This document shows, piece after piece, positions 39,903 to 46,882 of a DNA stretch of 64,000 nucleotides; within the stretch, counting starts at the first letter, position 1, and each line of letters starts with the position of its first letter. The stretch covers positions 310,001-374,000 of the forward strand of contig NZ_BMCE01000001.1 of assembly GCF_014635025.1 (NCBI RefSeq), in the 5' to 3' direction. This DNA comes from Fictibacillus barbaricus (GTDB lineage Bacteria; Bacillota; Bacilli; Bacillales; Fictibacillaceae). The notes under the pieces were generated by a model, which saw nothing but the letters and a program-made list of their open reading frames with translations, was not told the origin of the DNA and ran no database searches. The position numbers and the translations under genes are program-made.

Positions 39903-40957
39903 ATCTTCTTTTAATGACTGATAAGTTAACAACAGGCGGAGCTGAAATTTATTTTTGTAAATTAGAGAATAATCTGCCCCACGAAAAAGTTAACGTGTAT
40001 ACAGCTGCAGGATCAGGTGAGCTATACAAACACATTAAACACAAAGATCGATTTCTAGAGCTAAGTAAATCCAATCATTTCATGAACTTCTGGAGAATAC
40101 GCAAGCTTATCTGTGATAAAAAAATTGATATCATTCACGCCAACAGCTTAAGAGTGGTGTTATTGCTACTCTTGATCAGATTAACAATCCTTCAATCCTT
40201 TCAATGCATTTACACGAAACATAATGTGACGATCCTTGAAAAACAAGCACCTGTCCTTTTCGTTCTTCTTTTAAATAAATTTGTAACAAAAGTGATCACC
40301 GTCAGCCACTTTGAAAGAAATCATTTAATCGAGTTAGGTGTTCATAGACAAAACATAACGACGATCTACAATGGAGTAGATTTAAAACAATTTCAATATC
40401 AAGATAAACGACCGGAACTTGTATTTAAGGTTGGAATTCTAGCGAGAATTTCTGAGGAAAAAAACCACGCACTTTTTATAGAAATTGCAAATCGGTTAAA
40501 GCATAAAGCAAATATAGAATTTTACGTAGCTGGTGATGGTCCTGACTATCGGATCATTAAAGACAAAATAAAAAACGCAAATTTGGAGCAAAAAGTTAAG
40601 CTTTTAGGAAATATAGAAAAGCCAGAGAATTTTATCAGAGAGATGGACGTTTTATTATTAACTTCAAAGCGAGAAGTCTTTCCAATGGTCGTATTAGAAG
40701 CGATGGCTGTAGGAACACCAATGATTTCTATTGATAAGGGCGGTATAAAAGAGGCTATTATCAACAACGAAACAGGCATACTTATTCCAGAGCATTCAGT
40801 AGAAATGTTTTGTACGAAAATAAAAGAACTTGAACAGAATAAACATCTTCGCTTAAATCTTATACGAAAAGCGAGACAAAAAGTGATGCGTGAATTCTCT
40901 TTAAACAGTATGATTACGAAAACGTTCGAGGAATACGGGAGGTATCATTTTTTTTGA
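39899..40957 (+). CDS. GT4-family glycosyltransferase
   Basis: A 352-residue GT-B enzyme starting at GTG 39899, overlapping the polymerase by four bases. It has TDKLTTGGAEIYFCKL at the N-terminus (acceptor domain). The C-terminal donor domain has ILARISEEKNHALFIEIA, FYVAGDGPDY and LLTSKREVFPMVVLEAMAVGTPM. Last gene of the polysaccharide operon; no priming transferase is encoded in this cluster. Confidence 0.87.
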   Translation: MNLLLMTDKLTTGGAEIYFCKLENNLPHEKVNVYTAAGSGELYKHIKHKDRFLELSKSNHFMNFWRIRKLICDKKIDIIHANSLRVVLLLLLIRLTILQSFQCIYTKHNVTILEKQAPVLFVLLLNKFVTKVITVSHFERNHLIELGVHRQNITTIYNGVDLKQFQYQDKRPELVFKVGILARISEEKNHALFIEIANRLKHKANIEFYVAGDGPDYRIIKDKIKNANLEQKVKLLGNIEKPENFIREMDVLLLTSKREVFPMVVLEAMAVGTPMISIDKGGIKEAIINNETGILIPEHSVEMFCTKIKELEQNKHLRLNLIRKARQKVMREFSLNSMITKTFEEYGRYHFF

Positions 40958-40973
40958 AATAATAATTCTTTAT

Positions 40974-41002
40974 TAAGAACAAAACTCGATTAATAAAAGA
41001 AC
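40974..41002 (+). promoter_or_regulatory. Possible SinR-type boxes before the SinR paralog
   Basis: TAAGAAC (40974-40980, one mismatch) and exact AAAGAAC (40996-41002), the reverse of GTTCTTT, 22 bp from the start codon. This could allow autoregulation. Confidence 0.4.
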
Positions 41003-41023
41003 GGAGAGAAGGGGGGACGCCAT

Positions 41024-41356
41024 ATCACGAATAGAACACTTGGACAACATATTAAGCATCTACGTTTATCAAAAAAGTTAAGTATAACCGATCTTGCATC
41101 AAGTGCTAGAATTTCAAAAGGGCATTTAAGTAATATTGAAAATCATGGCTCCAGTCCTTCTGTTCAAGTAATAAAAAAGCTAGCTCTTGCTCTTGAAATC
41201 CCGGTTGAATTAATTATTGGTCATTCCCCTAGCCAACTTGATCCAGAATGGACAGATTTAATGATTCAAGCTAAAAATATGGGGATAAGTAAGGAAGAAA
41301 TCCAAACTTTTTTAGCTTATGAGTCATGGAAGCTATTCTTAAAGAAAGAAGGTTAA
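41024..41356 (+). CDS. SinR-like regulator with C-terminal Sin domain, apparent ATC start
   Basis: An open frame of 110 residues with no in-frame ATG, GTG or TTG before the HTH. The only start at proper distance from the strong AAGGGGGG site is ATC 41024 (7-nt spacing). The HTH (about 7-62) reads LRLSKKLSITDLASSARISK and HLSNIENH. The C-terminus (about 75-105) is a SinI/SinR-type dimerisation helix pair, LDPEWTDLMIQAKNMGISK and EEIQTFLAYESW. It closely matches the protein at 46105, which starts at GTG. It sits between the polysaccharide operon and the matrix-protein operon. A sequencing error in the start codon is an alternative. Confidence 0.75.
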   Translation: MTNRTLGQHIKHLRLSKKLSITDLASSARISKGHLSNIENHGSSPSVQVIKKLALALEIPVELIIGHSPSQLDPEWTDLMIQAKNMGISKEEIQTFLAYESWKLFLKKEG

Positions 41357-41489
41357 CAATTACTTAGATACACAAACGCTCAGTAAATTACTAAATATTA
41401 AGACAAGGGGTTCCTATTTTATAAAAAATATAGTAAAATAATTTTAAAATTAGGTTTCGTTTTATCGGAATTGGGGAAGGAGAGTATAT

Positions 41490-41921
41490 TTGGGGATGAA
41501 ACATATTGCATCAGGGTTTGGATTTGCGTTTATCTTCTTAGCAGCACTATTTGCATTGGGACTCTATCAAACAGTGATGGTATGGGGGAATATTAATTTG
41601 TTCTTTGAACGAATTATGGGACTGACTTCAACTTCATTTATTTCTTCCATACTTCTATTCTGGTCCGTTACGAGTGCTTTTTGGATCTTAAGCTTAAAAG
41701 TTTTAGACGTTGCACATAAAACAGAACTTTTTAACACGAAAAATGCGATCTTCGGCATGTTGTTCTTGTTTTTTGCAATCCCATTTGGCATTTGCGCACA
41801 AGTGTACCATGCACTAAATATGAATGCTGGCGTGACCACCATTACTACAGCACTATTCATCATGACAATTGTTTCTTTTATCATTGGTTTTGTATTTAAA
41901 TTTAGAAGAACGGCAAGATAA
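41490..41921 (+). CDS. Four-helix membrane protein of unknown function
   Basis: A 143-residue protein starting at TTG 41490, seven bases after AAGGAG; the ATG at 41496 is too far from it. Four hydrophobic helices are visible (about 8-28, 47-68, 86-108 and 117-137) with short loops and a basic C-terminus (KFRRTAR). It lies between the SinR paralog and tapA. Matrix-related role is only a positional inference; I recognise no family. Confidence 0.68.
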   Translation: MGMKHIASGFGFAFIFLAALFALGLYQTVMVWGNINLFFERIMGLTSTSFISSILLFWSVTSAFWILSLKVLDVAHKTELFNTKNAIFGMLFLFFAIPFGICAQVYHALNMNAGVTTITTALFIMTIVSFIIGFVFKFRRTAR

Positions 41922-41926
41922 TAATT

Positions 41927-41960
41927 CCGCAGGCACCTTCAAGCCTGTGGATTTTTTTTA
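41927..41960. terminator. Terminator
   Basis: CCGCAGGC pairs with GCCTGTGG, loop ACCTTCAA, then eight T. Confidence 0.85.
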
Positions 41961-42014
41961 TTCTTATAAATAGTAATTTTTAACTTTTATATCTTTTAGC
42001 GTTTTATAAATAAA

Positions 42015-42046
42015 AAAGCTTGCAGCCGTCGCTGCAAGCTTTTCGT
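42015..42046. terminator. Perfect 12-bp hairpin
   Basis: AAAGCTTGCAGC (42015-42026) and GCTGCAAGCTTT (42031-42042), loop CGTC. It is flanked by A/T-runs and could terminate in either direction. Between here and 42360 I see no supported gene. Confidence 0.7.
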
Positions 42047-42366
42047 TTTAATTAGAAGCTTTTTTATTATCACTGATTCGGACCAACAAAAATCAAGAAC
42101 GCTGGACCGGTAAGGTAAACAACCATAATTACAATGGATTACACCTACATCCAGCTCCTATTAAGATATCCAGGAGCGAATGTTGGTTCCTGAAAGCTAT
42201 CAAGATGCATGTCTCCAGTAATAACAAACCACAACTAATTCCTTTTAATAAACAATTTAGAACTTCCTTACAAATGAGTAAAACCATACAAAAGTCGGTG
42301 CTCAAATCCCCTTTCTCTACATTTCTTAACCTCCTTTTGGGTAAGATGAACCAAAATAGATAAAAT

Positions 42367-42543
42367 GTTCTTTAGATGAAACAAAATATTCTTTATAAAA
42401 TATGATATTCAATGAAAAATAAAGAAAAACACAGAAAACTAGTTCTAATGTACGTTAAAAAGAACAAATTTAACCAGAAATGCGGGTTTTTAAACTAGTA
42501 AAATCGTTCTATAATAACGACATAAGCGTTCTTTAAATAGAAC
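42367..42543 (+). promoter_or_regulatory. Cluster of SinR-type boxes upstream of tapA
   Basis: Exact GTTCTTT at 42367-42373 and 42528-42534 and exact reverse AAAGAAC at 42459-42465. One-mismatch copies are at 42388 region (ATTCTTT) and 42507-42513 (GTTCTAT, overlapping a TATAAT at 42510-42515). The 42528 box forms an inverted GTTCT-N6-AGAAC. The arrangement fits repression of the tapA-sipW-calY operon by SinR or a paralog. Confidence 0.65.
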
Positions 42544-42583
42544 AAAGACATCCTGTTCCTTCATATTAAAGGAGGGGAAACAA

Positions 42584-43375
42584 ATTAGACTGAAGCGTTT
42601 ACGCAAATTCAGAAACAAAAATCGGCCGTATGTATTCTGTATGAAACTTGGACTTATCTTTTACTCTTTCGCGTTCTCTATTCTTTACCTAACGGGTAAC
42701 ACAGGTGCTTACTTTAATGATGCCGCCAGTGTAAATGGATTTATTCAAGCAGGGACTTGGTGGGATAAAAGCTCCTTAACTTTTGTAACAAACAATAAAC
42801 AGCCTGTTAAAAAAGGTGAATGTACCCCAATAAACGCCACCATCAAAAATGGGGGTGACGGAGATATGCAAGGCACAGTCAATTACGAAGTATGGTGGGC
42901 TGAAAAAGGCAACCCGAAAGACGGTGTAAAAGTCAGCGGGGGAGAGATTAATGCTTTAAAAAGAGGAGAAAGTTTAGGGTTATCTTATGCATCGGATAAT
43001 GACGGAAATTATAAATTTAAAGCGTATCAAAGCACAGGTCATCCAGGTCAAGGCGAGCTTTGGAGTGATGACATAACGGTGAATTGCTCGGATTCAAAAA
43101 GCGCAGAAGAAACCCAAGAAAATAATAGCGATACTGAAAAAGTAGAAGAAGATAGCGAAGTTCCTGAACAAAAGCCTGAACAAGAACAAGAGCAACCAAA
43201 TGAGCCTGTTACACCTGAGACCCCAGAAGACACTACAGAAGAGACCACCGAACAGGTACCTGAAACGCAAACGGGTGAAACTGGGAATGAAGAAACAACC
43301 GAGGAAACGCCTATAACAACTCCAGATCCTCAGCAGGTTGAAGAAAATGAAACACAAAAGGATGGTACGAAATGA
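42584..43375 (+). CDS. tapA: TapA, amyloid fibre assembly/anchoring protein, apparent ATT start
   Basis: A 263-residue protein. The AAAGGAGGGG site at 42568-42577 is eight bases from ATT 42584; the first ATG (42641) lies 64 bases away and would remove the basic N-terminus. With ATT the protein begins MRLKRLRKFRNKNRPY, followed by a hydrophobic signal segment and TGNTGAYFNDA, as in TapA/YqxM proteins. A conserved domain (about 45-165) ends YKFKAYQSTGHPGQGELW and a single late Cys. The C-terminal 95 residues are a disordered Glu/Thr/Pro-rich tail. TapA is processed by SipW and promotes TasA fibre assembly. Overlaps sipW by four bases. Confidence 0.85.
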   Translation: MRLKRLRKFRNKNRPYVFCMKLGLIFYSFAFSILYLTGNTGAYFNDAASVNGFIQAGTWWDKSSLTFVTNNKQPVKKGECTPINATIKNGGDGDMQGTVNYEVWWAEKGNPKDGVKVSGGEINALKRGESLGLSYASDNDGNYKFKAYQSTGHPGQGELWSDDITVNCSDSKSAEETQENNSDTEKVEEDSEVPEQKPEQEQEQPNEPVTPETPEDTTEETTEQVPETQTGETGNEETTEETPITTPDPQQVEENETQKDGTK

Positions 43376-43941
43376 AAATGATTAAGGTGAAAAAATGGGT
43401 TAGTAATATTGTCACTGTTATATTGTTTCTCACGTTAATTTCTACTGCTTTTGTAGTGATTTCCTCAAAAGCTTCAGGTGGGGAACCAAAAGTTATGGGT
43501 TATCAGCTTAAAACAGTTCTATCCGGTTCCATGGAGCCGGGCATACAAACAGGATCCATCATAGCTATTAAGCCTGGTGGCGACATGGAACGTTTTCAAA
43601 AGGGCGATGTGATCACCTTTAAAGAGTCTGAAAACAAACTGATCACTCACCGTGTCCTAGAAGTAAAAGGGACAGGAGAAAACACACAATACATCACAAA
43701 AGGTGACAACAATGACGCACCTGATCTAAGCCCAGTTTTAGCAGCAAATGTGGTAGGAGAATATAACGGATTCACCATTCCGTACATTGGTTATCTCCTG
43801 AATGCTGCCCAATCAAAAATCGGTTCTGCACTGCTTCTTATCTTACCAGGCGTTTTATTACTTCTATATTCCGCTGTAACGATCTGGAAAGCGATCAAAG
43901 AAATTGAAGTGAGTAAAGAAACAACCACGACTTCTAATTAA
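43372..43941 (+). CDS. sipW: SipW-type signal peptidase I
   Basis: A 189-residue ER-type (archaeal-type) signal peptidase. An N-terminal membrane helix (about 11-31) precedes VLSGSMEPGIQTGS with catalytic Ser53. His93 in ITHRVLEV replaces the Lys of classical type I enzymes. KGDNNDAPD supplies the acidic residue, and a C-terminal helix (about 151-172) anchors the protein. SipW removes the signal peptides of TapA and TasA/CalY-type proteins. Start overlaps the tapA stop (ATGA), so the two are translationally coupled. Confidence 0.93.
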   Translation: MKMIKVKKWVSNIVTVILFLTLISTAFVVISSKASGGEPKVMGYQLKTVLSGSMEPGIQTGSIIAIKPGGDMERFQKGDVITFKESENKLITHRVLEVKGTGENTQYITKGDNNDAPDLSPVLAANVVGEYNGFTIPYIGYLLNAAQSKIGSALLLILPGVLLLLYSAVTIWKAIKEIEVSKETTTTSN

Positions 43942-44029
43942 TGTGATTGAAATTCTGTAATGATTAAAAATCTTACGGATTCAATATAAAAATGTACATA
44001 CCCAAAGGGTGAAAGGGAGGAAGTTTATA

Positions 44030-44626
44030 ATGAGTTTAAAGAAGAAATTAGGTCTTGGGGTAGCTTCAGCAGCACTAGGTTTATCTTTAGTAGGTGGGGG
44101 GACTTATGCATACTTTAGTGATTCGGCCGAAACAAAGGGTACTTTTGCATCGGGTACCCTAGATTTAAATGCTGCACCTACAACAATTATCAATGTAGAT
44201 AAAATCAAACCTGGTGATTGGATGACACGTTCTTTCCAACTAAAAAACGACGGTAATTTGGACATTGCAAAAGTTTTATTAAAAACTAGTTATACAGTAA
44301 CAGATGCAAAAGGTGATAACGCTGGTGAAGACTTTGGTAAGCATATTCGTGTTAACTTCTTATGGAATAATGATAAAGTCGATGGCGTTATTTGGGATAC
44401 AACGTTAGATCAATTACAAGCAATGTCTCCAGATGCAATTGCAGAAAATGTATTTTATCCATGGTTGGGTGAAAGAGGCGGAAATCTTGCTGCAGGTACA
44501 GCAGATACACTTTACGTACAATATGAATTTGTAGAAAATGGAGCTGACCAAAACAAATTCCAAGGCGACAAATTAGAGCTTAAATGGACATTTGAAGGTA
44601 AGCAAGGTGCTGGAACAGCAAGATAA
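44030..44626 (+). CDS. calY: Camelysin/TasA-family matrix fibre protein (CalY-like)
   Basis: ATG 44030 follows AAAGGGAGG; an upstream ATG frame from 44009 overlaps it. The 198-residue protein begins MSLKKKLGLGVASAALGLSL, ending in GGGTYAYFSDSAET, the SipW cleavage and family motif. The camelysin domain includes IKPGDWMTRSFQLKNDGNLDIAKV. The length is like CalY (about 197) rather than TasA (261). These proteins form biofilm fibres; early members were named as M73 peptidases, though that is doubtful. Followed by a terminator-like hairpin that likely makes it the most abundant product. Confidence 0.92.
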   Translation: MSLKKKLGLGVASAALGLSLVGGGTYAYFSDSAETKGTFASGTLDLNAAPTTIINVDKIKPGDWMTRSFQLKNDGNLDIAKVLLKTSYTVTDAKGDNAGEDFGKHIRVNFLWNNDKVDGVIWDTTLDQLQAMSPDAIAENVFYPWLGERGGNLAAGTADTLYVQYEFVENGADQNKFQGDKLELKWTFEGKQGAGTAR

Positions 44627-44650
44627 CTTTTTAAAAAATTAATGAATTAG

Positions 44651-44680
44651 AAGGTGGGGATGAACCTCCACCTTTTAATT
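44651..44680 (+). terminator. Partial terminator after calY
   Basis: AAGGTGG (44651-44657) pairs with CCACCTT (44668-44674), then TTTAATTTATT. It probably reduces expression of the downstream LPxTG and sortase genes relative to calY. Confidence 0.7.
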
Positions 44681-44754
44681 TATTAATTGCTAGTATGAGG
44701 AAAGATGATAAATTTTTTCTATCTCCTACTATATTAAGGTTGTGAGGTAACGAT

Positions 44755-45459
44755 ATGAAACTAAGTTTAAATCTATTTAAATTAATCCTTATCTACAGTC
44801 TAGTTTTACTTACAATTGTCGTTTTTCTTCCGATTAGCAGCACCGGCGCAAATACCAGCACACCGGAAATCAAAATAGATACACTTCCAGAAAGTGTCCT
44901 GTTTAACATTAAAGATTTTAAGCCTGGAGATTGGGCGCCGCGTGTTCTAACGATCCAAAACAACGGCAATCAGGACTTTTCTTATAATATTCAATCTCGT
45001 ATGAAATCTGGATCCGAGAAGCTTTTCAACGTATTTCAGTTAAAAATTGAAGATTCGTCAGGTGTCATTTTTAAAGGTGATCTAAAAGACTTCAAAGAAC
45101 TTGATCCACGTCCTTTAGCTTCTTTTTCAGAAGAAAAGCTTACCGTAACCGTTGAATTTCCGTATGTCTCTGGCAACGAGTTCCAAGGACTAGATACGGA
45201 AGTTGAATTTGTTCTTTATGCAGAAGGAGAGAACGAACCGCCACCGCCAGATACCGAAGAACCTGATGAAGACAATGGAAGCACACCACCTAGCGAGAAC
45301 AGCAACAACCCGCCTGCCAAAGATAATGGCTCACTCCCACAAACTGGTGAGGATAACCCAATCTTAATCATCTTGTCTGGTTTATTCATCTCTATAGCAG
45401 GCCTAGCATTGTTGCTCGTTAAAAAATCCATCATTCCGAATCCTTTCAAGAGAGGATAG
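44755..45459 (+). CDS. LPxTG-anchored camelysin-like surface protein
   Basis: A 234-residue protein. The signal peptide (about 1-32) is followed by a camelysin/TasA-like beta domain (about 36-158) with FKPGDWAPRVLTIQNNGNQDF, clearly parallel to IKPGDWMTRSFQLKNDGN of CalY. A Pro/Glu/Asp/Asn linker follows (about 158-192), then LPQTG (194-198), a hydrophobic helix and a basic KRG tail, the complete sortase signal. It should be covalently linked to the cell wall by the sortase encoded four bp downstream, so it could tether or nucleate CalY fibres. Ribosome site AGGTTGTGAGGT. Confidence 0.82.
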   Translation: MKLSLNLFKLILIYSLVLLTIVVFLPISSTGANTSTPEIKIDTLPESVLFNIKDFKPGDWAPRVLTIQNNGNQDFSYNIQSRMKSGSEKLFNVFQLKIEDSSGVIFKGDLKDFKELDPRPLASFSEEKLTVTVEFPYVSGNEFQGLDTEVEFVLYAEGENEPPPPDTEEPDEDNGSTPPSENSNNPPAKDNGSLPQTGEDNPILIILSGLFISIAGLALLLVKKSIIPNPFKRG

Positions 45460-45462
45460 GGG

Positions 45463-46086
45463 ATGAAGTGGTTTGCATATTTGTTAATTGTTGCAGGTGT
45501 TTCTACCATGTTTTATCCAAAAGCAAAAAGCATGTATTACTCCTATCAAGAACAACAGCTGTTGGAAGACTGGGAATCTTCTGCTGAAGGTTCTTTGATC
45601 CAACAGAGCTACCAACAGCTGGATAATGTTTTTACAGAAAAAACTCGCCCTAAAAATGCATCAGATTTTTCAAGCAAACCTAACATACTGGGTAAGCTCA
45701 CAATCAACCAAATCGACCTGACTATCCCAATCATGGAAGGTGCTTCTCAACAAAATTTAAAAGTGGCTGCAGGTCATCTAAAAGGAACGGCTCCAATAGG
45801 CGAACCCGGTAATGCTGCCATTGCTGCACATCGCAGTTACACCTATGGTAAACAGTTTAACCGTCTAACTGAAGTCAAAACAGGTGACCTTATTAAAGTT
45901 GAAACCAATCATAAGAAGCTCACCTACAAAATAACTGAAAAACTACTCGTAAAACCTACTGATTTATCAGTCCTCCAAAACCACAAGAACCAAAGTGTGA
46001 TTACATTAATAACTTGTCATCCTATGAAAAATCCAACACATCGTTACATTGTAAAGGCCGTTCTGCAAAAAGAGGAGGTTTTATAG
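45463..46086 (+). CDS. Class D-type sortase
   Basis: A 207-residue sortase: N-terminal membrane helix (about 3-19), a linker region, and a catalytic beta-barrel (about 75-203). Catalytic residues are His123 in AIAAHRSYTYG, Cys185 in TLITCHP and Arg194 in THRYIVKA. It lies four bp after the LPxTG gene, so the pair act as a dedicated anchoring unit. Class D-like is inferred from size and the TLITCHP context; class A is possible. It is followed by the SinR paralog at 18 bp, probably in one transcript. Confidence 0.87.
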   Translation: MKWFAYLLIVAGVSTMFYPKAKSMYYSYQEQQLLEDWESSAEGSLIQQSYQQLDNVFTEKTRPKNASDFSSKPNILGKLTINQIDLTIPIMEGASQQNLKVAAGHLKGTAPIGEPGNAAIAAHRSYTYGKQFNRLTEVKTGDLIKVETNHKKLTYKITEKLLVKPTDLSVLQNHKNQSVITLITCHPMKNPTHRYIVKAVLQKEEVL

Positions 46087-46104
46087 CAAAGGAAGTTGTT
46101 ATAT

Positions 46105-46434
46105 GTGAATAATAAACTAGGTTTACAAATTAAAAAGTATCGTTTATTGAAACAAATGAGTTTATCAAGACTTGCAGCAAAAGCAAGTATTTCAAAAAGT
46201 TACTTAAGCGGCATCGAAAGTCATAAAACCAATCCATCTGCGCATATGATTCAAAAAATATCTAAAGCATTGGAGGTTCCTGTGGAGCAATTGTTAGATA
46301 TTCAAGTTGAAATACTTGATCCCGAATGGGTAGAGCTTGTTGCTCAAGCAAGAGAGATCGGACTAGACAAGGAAGAAATCCGTGCTTTTTTAGCTTATGA
46401 GGCATGGAAACGTTCTATTAAGGAAGGAGTGTAG
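46105..46434 (+). CDS. SinR-like regulator with C-terminal Sin domain
   Basis: The start is GTG 46105, nine bases after GGAAG; the frame from 46096 overlaps this site. The 109-residue product has an Xre HTH (about 5-62: YRLLKQMSLSRLAAKASISK, SYLSGIESHK). Its Sin dimerisation region (about 74-102) reads LDPEWVELVAQAREIGLDK and EEIRAFLAYEAWKR. It resembles the 41024 protein more than canonical SinR. It lies downstream of the sortase gene and may feed back on the matrix operon. The third SinR-type gene in the window. Confidence 0.87.
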   Translation: MNNKLGLQIKKYRLLKQMSLSRLAAKASISKSYLSGIESHKTNPSAHMIQKISKALEVPVEQLLDIQVEILDPEWVELVAQAREIGLDKEEIRAFLAYEAWKRSIKEGV

Positions 46435-46436
46435 AC

Positions 46437-46670
46437 GTGATTCGCTTAGGCGATGGGTTATACATCTGTCATCTCAATGGACATCTATTAAAAATCGTGT
46501 ATAAAGGGAATAACGAATGTGAAATTTATTTAGAAAATGAGTATCAAGGCAGAGCTCCTTTTGATTATGTAAAGAACAAATTAAATCTGATGGAAAAACG
46601 GTGGAACACATCTAAGATTATTCACTATCACTATAAGGAATTACAAACCACCTATGATCAAAGTGTATAA
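46437..46670 (+). CDS. Small hypothetical protein downstream of the SinR paralog
   Basis: A 77-residue protein starting at GTG 46437, two bases after the regulator's stop. It begins MIRLGDGLYICHLNGHLLKI and ends in a Tyr/His-rich helix (IIHYHYKEL). There is a mixed alpha/beta character, no signal peptide and no membrane helix. Translational coupling to the regulator suggests a shared role, but I recognise no family. Confidence 0.6.
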   Translation: MIRLGDGLYICHLNGHLLKIVYKGNNECEIYLENEYQGRAPFDYVKNKLNLMEKRWNTSKIIHYHYKELQTTYDQSV

Positions 46671-46677
46671 ACAAGCC

Positions 46678-46708
46678 AAGACCTTACTAAAGGTGTTGGT
46701 TTTTTATT
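46678..46708 (+). terminator. Terminator of the matrix operon
   Basis: CCAAGACCTT pairs with AAGGTGTTGG (loop ACTA, one internal mismatch), then TTTTTTATT. Confidence 0.75.
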
Positions 46709-46882
46709 GTCCAATAACATTCTAAGAACTTGGATACTTCAATTTTCCTTCTCTTTTTTATCTTCTTATTTACACAACGATACCAAAGATTAACAAAATC
46801 TTAAAACCAGTCTCTCTAAGTACCTGCTAGGATTAAAGAGGTTTATAGATCTATTTTTCCTTATAGGAGGGAGTATTTTAAC

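Noticed and set aside
42060-42260. Minus-strand fragments resembling coding sequence (DMHLDSFQEPTFAPGYL, then YLTGPAFLIFVGPNQ in another frame)
   Set aside because: They are short, interrupted by a stop and frame change, and match no family I know; perhaps a relic, but unsupported.
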